Notes: generated by a model from the sequence alone, not told the origin. A stretch of 64,000 nucleotides of DNA from Silicimonas sp. (GCA_022820365.1 JAJEFO010000122.1:62001-126000), one strand, 5' to 3'; counted from the stretch's first letter, positions 1 through 9,486 are shown. Translations and numbers: made by a program.

Positions 1-608
1 AAAAGCTCACGGTCGCAAACCTGCTCTCCGCAACGATAGACCGCTTCGACCGGGTGGACATCCTCGTCAACGCATCCCGGCAGGTGGTGACCGGGGACCC
101 GCTCAACGCCAATGACGACGGCGTGCAGATGCTCATCGAGCAAAACCTGATGACCTCCCTGCGGGTGTCTCAGATATTTGCGAAGCGCATGATCAAGCAG
201 GCGGAAGGCGACAACGGCGAATCGCCGGCAGGGTCAATTATCAACCTGTCTTCTATCGCGGCGCGGCGCTCCCAACCCAAGCTTCTGGCCTATTCCGTGA
301 GTTCTGCCGCGCTTGACCAAATGACCCGTGCTCTCGCTGTCGCGCTCGCGCCGCACCGCATTCGCGTGAACGCCATCGCGTTCGGCTCGGTCATGAGCGC
401 TTCGTTGAAGGATGCCCTGGACGGCAACATCGGCATGCGCAACGAGATCATCTCCTCGACTCCGCTCGGGCGCATCGCGAGTCCGACCGAACTAGCGGAA
501 GTTGCGCAGTTCCTGGCCTCTGACGGATCAGACTTCATGACCGGACAGATTCTCACGGCGGATGGCGGAAGAACCCTCGTGGACGGCGCCGACGCCCCGG
601 CACACTGA
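1..608 (+). CDS. SDR-family oxidoreductase-like protein, 5' end cut off by the window
   Basis: The frame is open from the left edge, so the cofactor-binding Gly-rich loop lies outside. The visible part is the C-terminal two thirds of a short-chain dehydrogenase/reductase fold: an ILVN strand, IINLSSIAARR, the active-site tyrosine in AYSVSSAALDQM, then RVNAIAFGSV and GQILTADGG, which resemble FabG-type reductases. Two hallmark sites are altered. The YxxxK catalytic motif reads YSVSS, so the lysine is a serine, and the NNAG motif after the fourth strand reads NASR. The protein may therefore be a non-catalytic or reassigned SDR homologue. Its substrate cannot be told from sequence. It ends about 680 bases before the convergent sugar transporter operon. 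Confidence 0.85.
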   Translation, partial: KLTVANLLSATIDRFDRVDILVNASRQVVTGDPLNANDDGVQMLIEQNLMTSLRVSQIFAKRMIKQAEGDNGESPAGSIINLSSIAARRSQPKLLAYSVSSAALDQMTRALAVALAPHRIRVNAIAFGSVMSASLKDALDGNIGMRNEIISSTPLGRIASPTELAEVAQFLASDGSDFMTGQILTADGGRTLVDGADAPAH

Positions 609-1286
609 CGCCACGCGCCCAGGGCGACGCCAAACTCCACGGTCAGCAACTCGCTGGAAGTTTCGGTCACCGGACATCCGAGCCGAAAGCTCATCAAGGC
701 ATGCCATGCCATCGGTTTGCCGTCACCAGACCGAGCGATCGTTGCCGAAATCTTGCGCAAAGCAATTTGGCATATCGTCCTGAGATGCCTCCCGCCAGTT
801 CGGAGTCGCTCACTATCCAGCAAGCCGAAGGCAACGAATTGCCCGGGGCTCGGATGGTTGGGCGTGCCAGCCCAAAAAACCTCTGGCAACGGCTAACGAA
901 CGGCAGCACCCTGCGTCGTAACGTCGTGACCCACTTGCGGCTCCTGAAGCAGGATAGGAAGAGTTTTCTTTCCATTGCTGATGGTTACATGCCATTTCTC
1001 AAGTAGTTTTGCATACGTGATGGTCACTGCGAGGAAGTCTAAACCTTGGCAACTCGGTACTGGAAACGCAAGACAAGTCCATTGCAAGGATTCCCTTCGG
1101 CCTCCGAAGCCGGTTCGTATCCTGGTCGGACGGGTGCTTTGGTCATCGCTTCAGGATCAGGCACTCGCCCCTTACCGTGTGCTTCCAAGTCGTCTGCGTC
1201 GTGGCAAATGGAGAGCGTCAGTTTGAGTTCAAGAGCCTTCTCTGGATGCCCGGATGGCGACGCCAAGTGGCCGAGATCAGGCACGC
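609..1286. other. Gene-free stretch between convergent genes
   Basis: About 680 bases between the SDR stop and the ATPase stop. Short open frames exist on both strands, but none gives a recognisable protein or a convincing ribosome binding site. I see no clear terminator hairpin with a T run. Confidence 0.4.
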
Positions 1287-2087
1287 TCAGGCGACAGCGC
1301 GCGAGCCCATGATATGCGTAACGATGCCCTCGCGAGTGACCTCGTTCGTGCGGACCTGCGCATTGATCTCGCCGCGATGCATGACCGCGATGCTGTCAGC
1401 GCAACGAAAAACGTGTTCGAGGTTGTGGCTGACCATGAACACGGTCAATCCTTGGTCGCGGAGGCGCTCGATGATTGTAAGCACCCGGTCGGTTTCCTCA
1501 ACGCCGAGCGCCGCGGTCGGCTCGTCCATGATGATCAGCCGGGCATCTGAGTGGATTGCCCGACCGATGGCAACTGCCTGCCGCTGCCCCCCCGACATGA
1601 CAAATGCGTTTGCGTAAGGGTTTCCGATGCTTATCCCCACTCGCTCTGTCAGGGCCTTTAGCGCCTCTTCTCGCATGGCTGCCTTGTCCAGCACCTTAAT
1701 GAGACCGCCGAGGTGCGACTTCATGCGTTCCCGGCCCAGGAAGAAGTTCTGGACAAGGTCGAACGTCCCGACCAAGGCCAGATCCTGATATATGGCTTCG
1801 ATGCCGAGACTTCGGGCGGCCTCGGGATTCGCAATGCTGATCTCCTGTCCGTCCAGAACGATGGTGCCGGAAGTCGGCGGGTGCACCCCCATCACGACCT
1901 TGATGAGGGTCGACTTGCCCGCCCCGTTGTCTCCGACGAGCGCCGTCACCTGGCCGCGCGGCACATCGATGGAGGCGCCGCGCAGGGCATGGACGCCGCC
2001 GAAGGACATCTTGATGTCACGCAGCGCCAACAGCACCTCCCCCGCCGGGGCGGGGGAGGCTTGGTTAGAACGTGACTCAGTTGTCAC
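1287..2087 (-). CDS. Sugar ABC transporter ATP-binding protein (FrcA-like, single NBD)
   Basis: This is the ATPase that powers a carbohydrate importer at the inner face of the membrane. Walker A is GDNGAGKST, the Q-loop region reads IEAIYQDLALV, the signature is degenerate (VMSGGQRQAVAIGRAI) and Walker B is LIIMDEPTAAL. At 266 residues it has one nucleotide-binding domain, like FrcA of the fructose-type importers, not the double domain of RbsA/XylG. The GTG start at 2087 overlaps the stop of the binding-protein gene, so translation is probably coupled. Longer in-frame starts would run through the upstream gene and were rejected. It is the last gene of the permease, binding protein, ATPase operon. 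Confidence 0.9.
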   Translation of the reverse strand: MTTESRSNQASPAPAGEVLLALRDIKMSFGGVHALRGASIDVPRGQVTALVGDNGAGKSTLIKVVMGVHPPTSGTIVLDGQEISIANPEAARSLGIEAIYQDLALVGTFDLVQNFFLGRERMKSHLGGLIKVLDKAAMREEALKALTERVGISIGNPYANAFVMSGGQRQAVAIGRAIHSDARLIIMDEPTAALGVEETDRVLTIIERLRDQGLTVFMVSHNLEHVFRCADSIAVMHRGEINAQVRTNEVTREGIVTHIMGSRAVA

Positions 2088-3087
2088 TTTGCAGTTCTTT
2101 TTCGATCTCCGGCCAGTTTTCCATGAGGCGGAGAGCTCCCTCGGGCACTTTGGTGAGCACGTCCTCGCGCGACGAGACCATAACCATGTCGAGTGGGTAC
2201 TGCCTTTCGATCTCTTCTCCATTGGAATGGCGGACGATAGCACCGGCGATGTAGCGGCCGCTGGATTGGCTGTCCCGGAAGATGGAGCCACGGATGAGCC
2301 CTTCCCAGATCATGTCGAGTTCTGGCGGCACGGCGCCGAATCCGAAAACGTCAACGCCGTCTTCCCCCATCCCTTTGAGGGCGCTGGCAACACCCATGGC
2401 CATGGAACTGTTGCCGGCATAGATCGCCTTTACGTCCGGATTTGCCAGGATGAGCCTCTCGGTGGCGTCGAAAGCGCGCGCCTGCTCCCAGTAAGCGTAA
2501 TGTTCGAACGCGATCTCGACACCCGCTTCGGTCCACAGGTCGCGGGCTGTGCCGACTCGCTGCTCGGAAATCTGGTTTCCGGGCTCCGCGAACATCAGGC
2601 CCACCTTGTCGCCCGCGGACAGGACGTTCTCGAGCGCCCACTTGGCGGTGACTTCGCCACCTTCGGCGTGGGAGTAGCCGCTGTAAGCGAGCACGTCGAC
2701 GCCGGCGTCCTCGGGATGCACATCAAGGTGGTTCACAACGATGATCGGGATGCCTGCCTCGTTGGCCGCCTGCAGCGCCGGGACAATGCCGAAATAATCG
2801 ATCGGACCGACGATGATGTAGTCCATGTCGAGCGTGATGAGATCGTCGACTATGTCCAACTGCTGCTGCACATTGGCCTCGGCAGTCGAGGCGCGGGCCG
2901 TGAACTCGATGGCCACACCTTGGTTCTCCATCTCTTCCTGGAAGGCCACGGCGAATTGGCCGAAGTAATCCAGGGTGTCATAGACGGGCGGCGCGAAGCC
3001 GATCTTCAGTGGCTCATCGGCAGCCACGGCACCGGCACCCATTGCCAGCGTAAGTCCCAAGGCAATCCCGGACAGATGATTCTTCAT
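2077..3087 (-). CDS. Periplasmic sugar-binding protein of ABC transporter
   Basis: The 336-residue protein begins with a signal peptide (MKNHLSGIALGLTLAMGAGA, cleavage near AVAA/DEP) and continues as a type-I periplasmic binding protein of the ribose/galactose class: LKIGFAPPVYDT, DYIIVGPIDYFGIVPAL, GIPIIVVNH and NPDVKAIYAGNSSMAMG follow the two-lobe pattern. It should capture the sugar in the periplasm and deliver it to the permease encoded just upstream. The ATG at 3087 was chosen because a strong GGGAGG site lies 5-6 bases before it; the longer frame upstream has no signal sequence. The ligand is not predictable from sequence, but the linked isomerase and sugar kinase argue for a monosaccharide or polyol. 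Confidence 0.9.
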   Translation of the reverse strand: MKNHLSGIALGLTLAMGAGAVAADEPLKIGFAPPVYDTLDYFGQFAVAFQEEMENQGVAIEFTARASTAEANVQQQLDIVDDLITLDMDYIIVGPIDYFGIVPALQAANEAGIPIIVVNHLDVHPEDAGVDVLAYSGYSHAEGGEVTAKWALENVLSAGDKVGLMFAEPGNQISEQRVGTARDLWTEAGVEIAFEHYAYWEQARAFDATERLILANPDVKAIYAGNSSMAMGVASALKGMGEDGVDVFGFGAVPPELDMIWEGLIRGSIFRDSQSSGRYIAGAIVRHSNGEEIERQYPLDMVMVSSREDVLTKVPEGALRLMENWPEIEKELQSDN

Positions 3088-3136
3088 TTCAATTCCTCCC
3101 ATTGTTTCGGGCATCCAAATTCCTGACCATGCACGG

Positions 3137-4156
3137 TCAGCCGCTCGCCATGCCCTGGCGACGAAAGCGGTAAAGCTGAATGGCAACGGCGACGACGAGG
3201 GTTGTGCCAATGACGATCTGCTGCCAGTAGAAGGGCACACCCATCAGAAGGAGGCCGTTTTCGGCGACGCCGAGAAAGACTGCCCCGAAAAACGTGCCGA
3301 GCAGCGTGGCATAGCCGCCAAACAGAAACGTTCCGCCCAGAACCACGACGGCAATGGCGTGAAGTTCCATGGTAGCCCCGAGCACCGCTTGCGCTGCATT
3401 GAGGCGGGCCACAAGCATGGCACCGGCCAGCCCCGCAAGCGCACCACATATGATGTAGGCGCCCATCTCATACCGGCGGACACGGATCCCGGCGCGGATG
3501 GCGGCGCTGCGGTCCCCGCCAACCGCAAGCACGTAAGTCCCGAAGCGCGTGTTGTTCATGACAAAGGCACCCAAAAGCACCACGACAATTGCGATGACGC
3601 CCGCGGCAGGCAGCCCAAATATCCGACCTTGTCCCATCCAGAGAAACGGGTCCGGAAAATTGCGCACCTGGTCAGACCCCATGACGAGGTAAGCGAGCCC
3701 CCGAACTGCAGTGAGCGTGCCGAGCGTCACGATGAGTGGCGGCACTTTGAGCGCGGTGACGGCAAATCCATTGACCATGCCGACTGCCGCGCCAACTCCG
3801 ATCGCCGCGACAATCGCCACGACCGAAAGGAGCCCTTCGCCGAAGACTCCGCTCTTCAGAACGATGCCTGCAACGCAGCCTGCCAACGCGACCGTCGACC
3901 CCACCGAAAGGTCGATGCCGCGGGCGGCCATGACAATCGTCATGCCTGTGCCGAGGATCAGGAAAATGGCAATCTGGCGAAACACATTGAAGACGTTCCG
4001 GCCATCCAGAAAGACCGGATTGATGACCGTGATGAGAATGATGAGAAGTACAAGGGGTACCAGCAGTCCGAGCGGCGGTACCAGCCCTGGATTGCGTTCC
4101 AAAAAGCCGAAGTTCTTCCCATTTTTGGCCGGCGCTTCAATGTTCGCCGTCGTCAT
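3137..4156 (-). CDS. Sugar ABC transporter permease (RbsC/FrcC-like)
   Basis: An integral membrane protein of 339 residues with about eight to ten hydrophobic segments. Diagnostic stretches are TGMTIVMAARGIDLSVGS, which is the conserved signature of the ribose-type permease family, and VPPLIVTLGTLTAVRG. It would form the membrane channel as a homodimer with the single-domain ATPase encoded two genes downstream. It is the first gene of the minus-strand operon; an AAAGG element lies 8 bases before the ATG at 4156. The upstream region is AT-rich, shared with the divergent isomerase gene and carries repeated operator-like motifs. Confidence 0.92.
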   Translation of the reverse strand: MTTANIEAPAKNGKNFGFLERNPGLVPPLGLLVPLVLLIILITVINPVFLDGRNVFNVFRQIAIFLILGTGMTIVMAARGIDLSVGSTVALAGCVAGIVLKSGVFGEGLLSVVAIVAAIGVGAAVGMVNGFAVTALKVPPLIVTLGTLTAVRGLAYLVMGSDQVRNFPDPFLWMGQGRIFGLPAAGVIAIVVVLLGAFVMNNTRFGTYVLAVGGDRSAAIRAGIRVRRYEMGAYIICGALAGLAGAMLVARLNAAQAVLGATMELHAIAVVVLGGTFLFGGYATLLGTFFGAVFLGVAENGLLLMGVPFYWQQIVIGTTLVVAVAIQLYRFRRQGMASG

Positions 4157-4212
4157 TCAGAAGACCTTTCCCCGGGGCAACGCAACCGCGTGCCCACACC
4201 GTGTTGTCGTCA

Positions 4213-4427
4213 ACTTCACGACTAAACTTCACAATGTCAAGAAATTTTGTGAAGTAATTTGATCCTTTTAGAACTGTCAATGATTGCCCTGCCCACAAGA
4301 ATTCACCACTCAGATCCAAGATTCACGTCACATTTTGCAATTTCTACGTCACTGCAGGGACTGTGCTCAAAAGGATGTCGTGCGCCTGACGTTCATTACT
4401 TTACATATTCGGCAAATTTTGTGAGGT
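4213..4427. promoter_or_regulatory. Operator-like repeats in the divergent sugar-locus promoter region
   Basis: The AT-rich gap 4157-4465 separates the transporter operon from the isomerase-regulator-kinase operon. It contains an inverted repeat ACTTCACAA (4226-4234) and TTGTGAAGT (4247-4255) with a 12-base spacer, an extra ACTTCAC half at 4213-4219, and TTTTGTGAGGT at 4417-4427. Copies near both gene starts suggest that one regulator, most simply the linked RpiR protein, controls both directions. That assignment is inference. Confidence 0.5.
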
Positions 4428-4465
4428 TACAGGAAGCTTGAATTGCGACATGACAGGAGCCGCCC

Positions 4466-5473
4466 ATGACCTCGAACCACGCGCCAGAGCGGCTTCGCTC
4501 GAGGTATGCCTCTCGCCTCAACTCTTTCGCTGCGGCGCCCGAACGCATTTGGGGGTCGGAAGCCGCCAAGCCGACTGTTGCCGAAATGGTGAAGCGTGCC
4601 GCGACCGTAAGGGGACTGGGATACTTCGATTTGAATTATCCGGATCACTTCACGGATGCGTCCGTCGACATCGTCGATATCGTCCGCAACGAAGGGCTCG
4701 ACGTGAATGGGCTTGCAATGCGCTATTATTCAGATCCGAAGTTCAAGCTCGGTGCCTTCACCAATCCGGACTTTGCGGTGCGCCGCAAGGCACTGGACCT
4801 AACCAAGGCCGGGATCGACGCGGCTGCCGCAGCCGGCATAAACCTCATGACCATCTGGCTGGGACAGGACGGATTCGACACCCCATTCCAGGTGGACTAT
4901 GCGCGCCTGTGGGCTTTGGAGGTGGAGGGTATTCGCGAGGTGGCCGACCACAATCCGTCAATTGACATTAGCATTGAATACAAGCCGAACGAGCCGCGGG
5001 CCTTTGCGCTGCTGCCGGACATGTCCACGACGCTAATTGCGCTTCGAGAGGCGGGATCGCCCAACCTCGGAGTGACCCTCGATTTCGCACACATGCTCTA
5101 TGCCAACGAGCAGCCCGCTTATGCTGCCATGATGGCCGCTAGACACAGCCGTGTCCTCGGCGTCCATCTCAACGACGGATACGCGAAACGCGACGACGGG
5201 CTAATGGTGGGAGCCGTCCACACGATCCAGACGATTGAAATGCTGCGTCGAATTCGACATGACGGCTACGACGGAGTCATCTACTTCGACACGTTTCCCG
5301 ACGTAACGGGTCTCGATCCCGTGGCCGAGTGCGAGGCGAACATTGCCGCAGTGGAGGCGATGCTCGCAGCCATTGATCGAATCGACGCGGACAGCGGCCA
5401 CGCCCACGCGATGGACCAGCAAGACGGGATTGCCGCACATAAGATCGTACAACGATGCATCTTCCGGCATTGA
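4466..5473 (+). CDS. Sugar isomerase/epimerase, xylose-isomerase-like TIM barrel
   Basis: A 335-residue AP-endonuclease-2/xylose-isomerase-like barrel protein. Likely divalent-metal ligands are Glu171 in SIEYKPNEP, Asp206 in TLDFAHM, His234 in GVHLNDGY and Asp275 in IYFDTFP, the spacing seen in sugar isomerases of this superfamily. Family members interconvert keto- and aldo-sugars or epimerise them, so here it probably acts on the sugar imported by the divergent ABC transporter before phosphorylation by the PfkB kinase downstream. A CAGGAG element lies before the ATG at 4466. The last 19 bases overlap the start of the RpiR gene, which ties the two in one operon. Exact substrate unknown. Confidence 0.82.
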   Translation: MTSNHAPERLRSRYASRLNSFAAAPERIWGSEAAKPTVAEMVKRAATVRGLGYFDLNYPDHFTDASVDIVDIVRNEGLDVNGLAMRYYSDPKFKLGAFTNPDFAVRRKALDLTKAGIDAAAAAGINLMTIWLGQDGFDTPFQVDYARLWALEVEGIREVADHNPSIDISIEYKPNEPRAFALLPDMSTTLIALREAGSPNLGVTLDFAHMLYANEQPAYAAMMAARHSRVLGVHLNDGYAKRDDGLMVGAVHTIQTIEMLRRIRHDGYDGVIYFDTFPDVTGLDPVAECEANIAAVEAMLAAIDRIDADSGHAHAMDQQDGIAAHKIVQRCIFRH

Positions 5474-6357
5474 CAGACTTATCCTCCTCCGACGGGTCAA
5501 AACTGCGTGCGGTGGGCCCACGCATCCGCATGTTGCTGCCTCAGATGACCACGTTGGAGGCGCGGGTGGTGGAACTGGTGCTTGGCAGACGAGATTTCAC
5601 CGAGGCGACGTCGCTGCAAAGCGTCGCGAATGCGGCTGAGGTGTCCGAGGCGATGGTCGTAAAGGTGGCCAAGAAGCTGGGTTTCGATGGCTATCGGGAC
5701 TTCCGCGCCAGCCTCGCCGCCTACAACCGCTTGCCGATCGTCAAGCTGCACGAAGAGCTCTCTCTCGATGACAACACAGCAACGATCATGAACAAGGTCG
5801 TCCGTACCGCGATCCAGGCCCTTGAGGAGACCCTCGCCATTCTGGATCCAGCAGATGTCGAGCTGGCGGCAGACCTTCTCTACGGCGCTCGAATCCGCGA
5901 TTTCTATGGCCTTGGCGGTTCCGCACAGATCGCGCGCGATGCAGCACACAAGTTCCTGAGAATCGGCATCAGGGCCACCATTCAGGACGATGCACACATG
6001 ATGGCGATGTCTGCATCCCTGCTCTGTCCAGGCGACGTCGTCGTTGCCTTCTCGCATTCAGGAGAAACCGGCTCGGTCATCGAGGCGGTCGAAATCGCCA
6101 AATCCGCAGGGGCGTCCGTTGTGGCTGTCACCAACCATGGAAACTCGTTGCTCGGCGGCATGGCCGACGTGGCTCTATGCTCAACTGCACGGGGCTCGCC
6201 GCTCACAGGCGAGAACGCAGCCGCGCGCGTCGCGCAGCTCAACATCATCGACGTGGTGTTCGTGGCGGTCGCGCAGCGAGGAGGCAAGACAGTCGAACAA
6301 AATCTTGAAAGGACAATGCGATCGGTGCGCGCGAAACGGCGGACTAGCCGAAGATGA
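5455..6357 (+). CDS. RpiR/MurR-family transcriptional regulator (HTH plus SIS domain)
   Basis: The 300-residue protein has an N-terminal HTH_6 domain (about residues 25-100, with SVANAAEVSEAMVVKVAKKL and FDGYRDFRASL) and a C-terminal SIS sugar-phosphate-binding domain (about 125-260, with GLGGSAQIARDAAHKFLRIG and FSHSGETGSVIEAVEIAK). RpiR regulators usually sense a phosphosugar made by the pathway they control. It lies inside the catabolic operon, overlapping the isomerase gene by 19 bases and sharing an ATGA overlap with the kinase. It is the natural candidate to bind the repeated TTTTGTGA-type motifs upstream. Whether it represses or activates cannot be read from sequence. Confidence 0.92.
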   Translation: MHLPALTDLSSSDGSKLRAVGPRIRMLLPQMTTLEARVVELVLGRRDFTEATSLQSVANAAEVSEAMVVKVAKKLGFDGYRDFRASLAAYNRLPIVKLHEELSLDDNTATIMNKVVRTAIQALEETLAILDPADVELAADLLYGARIRDFYGLGGSAQIARDAAHKFLRIGIRATIQDDAHMMAMSASLLCPGDVVVAFSHSGETGSVIEAVEIAKSAGASVVAVTNHGNSLLGGMADVALCSTARGSPLTGENAAARVAQLNIIDVVFVAVAQRGGKTVEQNLERTMRSVRAKRRTSRR

Positions 6358-7295
6358 CAGACTACGCTCCCGGACCCGCGGCCGTCGCGGTGATCGGCAG
6401 TCTTCACTATGACATTCTCGTAACCGGCGCGGATCGCCCGCGGCGAGGAGAAACCCTCTTCGGCGATACATGGGAATGGAAGTGCGGCGGAAAAGGCGGG
6501 AACCAAGCCATCGAGGCCGCCCGCCACGGGGCCGCGACCGCGTTCGTAGGTGCCGTGGGCGAAGATGATTTCGGCGAAGCTCTCCTCAGGCGGCTTGACG
6601 AGGCACAAGTGAATTCATCCGAAGTGTTTCGCCTCGCGAACATCGGCTCCGGCATGTCGGTAGCCTTGTTTGATCCCGAAGGCGATTACGGCGCGGTGAT
6701 CGTGCCTGGTGCCAATTGGAACCTAACCTCTGCCATGCTCGAAAGCAGCCGCGTGGTTGAAAACTGCCGCGTGCTCCTGTTGCAGAACGAGATCCGACCA
6801 GAAACCAACCTTGCAGCCGCGACCATCGCCCGCAAGGGCGGCGCGACGATTGTGCTCAACGCCGCCCCTGCAAGGACGGTTGCCGATGAGCTCATGGGGC
6901 TGGTTGATCTTCTTGTCGTCAACGAAATCGAGGCGGAAATGCTGGCAGGATGCCCTCCTGTTTCGGGCTTTGAAGCTGCAGAGGCCGCAGCGGCAACGCT
7001 GCTCGACCGCGCACCGCAGGTGATGGTGACACTAGGCGGGGATGGATTGGTGCTGGCGTGTCGTGAGATCTCTCCGGTGCGGGTTGCCGGCCACGCCGTG
7101 ACAGCGGAGAGCACTCACGGTGCAGGCGATGCCGTCATCGGCGCTCTGGCAGCTCAGCTTGCTGACGGTGTGCCGCTGGCCGACGCTGCGCACTATGCCA
7201 ATGCAGCGGCTGCCGCCCTTGTGGCGACGCCAGAACATGCACGTGGCACCCTCACGCGCCAGGTGACACAGTCGTTACTGGCCATGCGAACCTAG
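6354..7295 (+). CDS. PfkB/ribokinase-family carbohydrate kinase
   Basis: A 313-residue kinase of the ribokinase fold. The N-terminal motif GGKGGNQAIEAARHGA (about 45-60) binds the sugar and the C-terminal motif STHGAGDAVIGALAA carries the anion hole and the catalytic Asp259. The canonical DTxGAGD reads STHGAGD, so the first Asp is a Ser, a mild departure. It would phosphorylate the sugar produced by the isomerase and thereby supply the effector for the RpiR regulator. The start ATG overlaps the regulator stop by 4 bases. It is the last gene of the operon. Substrate could be ribose, a ketose or another sugar; not resolved. Confidence 0.9.
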   Translation: MTDYAPGPAAVAVIGSLHYDILVTGADRPRRGETLFGDTWEWKCGGKGGNQAIEAARHGAATAFVGAVGEDDFGEALLRRLDEAQVNSSEVFRLANIGSGMSVALFDPEGDYGAVIVPGANWNLTSAMLESSRVVENCRVLLLQNEIRPETNLAAATIARKGGATIVLNAAPARTVADELMGLVDLLVVNEIEAEMLAGCPPVSGFEAAEAAAATLLDRAPQVMVTLGGDGLVLACREISPVRVAGHAVTAESTHGAGDAVIGALAAQLADGVPLADAAHYANAAAAALVATPEHARGTLTRQVTQSLLAMRT

Positions 7296-7855
7296 TTCTG
7301 CTTCAGGGGTCATCCACCTGCGGGTTCGCCGCCACCAATCTGGGCATTGTCATCTGATGTTCGGTATCCTGGCCCTCACTGTCGCCCGGCATCTCTGCCT
7401 CACGACCTGACTGCCGCCTTCCGTGCACCCTCCCCGCCACTGATGTGCAGCGGCAGCGCATTCCCGCCATCTGTACCTTCAGGCGCGGCCTCCTGTGGAA
7501 AGCTCCGAGATTGCAGAGCGCCCCCCCCCCAATTTCATCCTTGGGTCGAGGTTGGCGCCGCCGGCAGTGGGACCGGCCGCGACGTGCCCCGTACAGGACG
7601 TACCGGGCGCCCAGCATGGCGGTGTTCCATACGACCCGGTCCAGGGACCGCATCAGGCGCGACTCGTCGTGCGATTCGCACACGTACGGAAGAATCCCCC
7701 AGGTCCACGACCAAGTTAGACCGGAACGCCGGCTGTCGGCCCACTTCCATCAATTGACTCCCTCACTTGACGTTCCGTGATCTCTCTGTCCAATTGTGCC
7801 TGCGATCCTGAAGGAAATCTTCCATCGCTTGAACTGAGGATGCCGGGCACCTATC
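7296..7855. other. Gene-free stretch upstream of trpG with a 10-C tract
   Basis: No open frame here gives a recognisable product. The stretch contains a run of ten C at 7521-7530. The trpG promoter should lie in its right part. trpE, which often precedes trpG in related genomes, is not present in the window. Confidence 0.4.
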
Positions 7856-8437
7856 ATGCTGCTTCTGATAGACAATTACGACAGCTTCACCTTCAACCTC
7901 GTCCATTTTCTGGGTGAGCTGGGGGCAGAGTGTCGCGTCCACAGGAACGATTCCCTGCGGGTGGAGGAGGCATTGGCGCTGAAGCCGTCAGGGATCATTC
8001 TTTCTCCAGGACCATGCGACCCTGACAGGGCGGGAATTTGCCTCGCTCTCGTGCAGGCTGCGGCCAAGGCCGGTGTGCCCGTGCTTGGCGTCTGCCTTGG
8101 GCATCAGGCCATCGGCCAGGCGTTCGGCGGCAAGATCGTGCGTGCACGTGACATCGTTCATGGCAAGCCTGGCGAGATTCATCATGAAGGCCTCGGCGTT
8201 TTCCAGGGCCTGCCGTCACCGTTTCAGGCGACGCGCTACCACTCGCTGGTCGTCGACCGGGCCAGCTTTCCGGACTGCCTCGAATTGACTGCCGAACTGG
8301 AAGACGGCACCGTCATGGGCCTTCGCCACAGGAACCATCCGATCGAGGGCTTACAGTTCCATCCAGAATCAATCCGTTCCGAGCATGGGCATGCCATGCT
8401 GCAAAACTTCCTCAAATCCGTTCCGGAGCCGGCATGA
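7856..8437 (+). CDS. trpG: Anthranilate synthase glutamine amidotransferase subunit
   Basis: A class-I glutamine amidotransferase of 193 residues that supplies ammonia to TrpE in the first step of tryptophan synthesis. The N-terminal [20 protein letters not shown] is diagnostic of TrpG/PabA. The catalytic triad is Cys80 in GVCLGHQ with His169 and Glu171 in QFHPES. The following trpD favours TrpG; in organisms with a single copy the same protein can also serve folate synthesis. The stop overlaps the trpD start by four bases (ATGA), so the two are translationally coupled. Confidence 0.95.
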   Translation: MLLLIDNYDSFTFNLVHFLGELGAECRVHRNDSLRVEEALALKPSGIILSPGPCDPDRAGICLALVQAAAKAGVPVLGVCLGHQAIGQAFGGKIVRARDIVHGKPGEIHHEGLGVFQGLPSPFQATRYHSLVVDRASFPDCLELTAELEDGTVMGLRHRNHPIEGLQFHPESIRSEHGHAMLQNFLKSVPEPA

Positions 8438-9450
8438 GCGATTCGATGAAACCCCTGATCTACGCGGCTTCAGAAGGGCCGCTGAGCCGTACGCAGGCAG
8501 AAGAGGCATTCAACATCCTGTTCGATGGAACGGCCACGCCCGCACAGATGGGCGGCTTCCTGATGGCACTGCGAGCGCGTGGCGAAGCTGTCGCCGAATA
8601 CACTGCCGCTGCAGCCGTGATGCGCGCACGATGTTCTGCGGTAAACGCTCCTCCCGATGCCATGGACATCGTGGGCACGGGCGGCGACGGAATGGGCACG
8701 CTCAACATCTCGACCGCCACGGCATTCGTCGTGGCCGGGGCGGGCATTCCTGTCGCAAAGCACGGAAACCGCAATCTCTCTTCCAGGTCCGGTGCCGCGG
8801 ACGTGCAAGGTGCCATGGGAATCGAGGTCATGGTCGGGCCGGATGTCGTGGAACGGGCGCTCGCCGAAGTTGGCATCGGCTTCATGATGGCTCCAATGCA
8901 TCATCCCGCGATGAAGCATGTCGGCCCGGTCCGGATGGAGCTTGGCGCCAAGACGATCTTCAACATTCTGGGCCCGCTGACGAATCCCGCAGGCGTCAAG
9001 CGCCAGTTGACCGGTGCCTTTGCAATCGACCTGATCTTCCCGATGGCGGAGGTTCTCAAGGAACTTGGCAGCGAGGTGGTTTGGCTGGTTCACGGGGCCG
9101 ACGGCACCGACGAAATTTCGATCTGCGGCCCGACCTCCGCTGCCATCCTGCAGGACGGCAAGATCAAGTCAGCCGAGATTCACCCTGAAGATGCGGAGCT
9201 TCCCGTTCACCCCTTGAAGGACATACTCGGTGGCTCACCGGACGAGAACGCCGCCGCCTTCCGTGCTCTTCTCGACGGCGCTCCCGGCGCCTATCGCGAT
9301 GCGGTGCTCCTGAATGCCGCTGCTGCGCTCGTGATTGCGGGCAAGGCGAACGACCTCAAGGAAGGTGTCGAGATCGCCGCCGAGAGCATCGCCTCCGGTG
9401 CCGCCCGTGCCAAGGTCGAAGGGCTGGCCCGTGTCACGTCAGGGTCCTGA
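8434..9450 (+). CDS. trpD: Anthranilate phosphoribosyltransferase
   Basis: A 338-residue enzyme that transfers phosphoribose from PRPP to anthranilate, the second committed step of tryptophan synthesis. The PRPP-binding glycine loop [14 protein letters not shown] is at residues 81-94, followed by [12 protein letters not shown] (109-120), both characteristic of the family. Length is normal. It overlaps trpG by 4 bases. The uracil-DNA glycosylase gene follows in the same reading frame, separated from the TGA stop by 12 sense codons. Confidence 0.96.
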   Translation: MSDSMKPLIYAASEGPLSRTQAEEAFNILFDGTATPAQMGGFLMALRARGEAVAEYTAAAAVMRARCSAVNAPPDAMDIVGTGGDGMGTLNISTATAFVVAGAGIPVAKHGNRNLSSRSGAADVQGAMGIEVMVGPDVVERALAEVGIGFMMAPMHHPAMKHVGPVRMELGAKTIFNILGPLTNPAGVKRQLTGAFAIDLIFPMAEVLKELGSEVVWLVHGADGTDEISICGPTSAAILQDGKIKSAEIHPEDAELPVHPLKDILGGSPDENAAAFRALLDGAPGAYRDAVLLNAAAALVIAGKANDLKEGVEIAAESIASGAARAKVEGLARVTSGS

Positions 9451-9486
9451 CCAGCGCCAGGTCGCAGCCAGGCCTCGGGCCGGCAA

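Noticed and set aside
1792-3126. 444-codon plus-strand open frame
   Set aside because: It lies antisense to the sugar-binding protein and ATPase genes, which have clear family motifs, signal peptide and ribosome site. Long antisense frames are common in GC-rich DNA.
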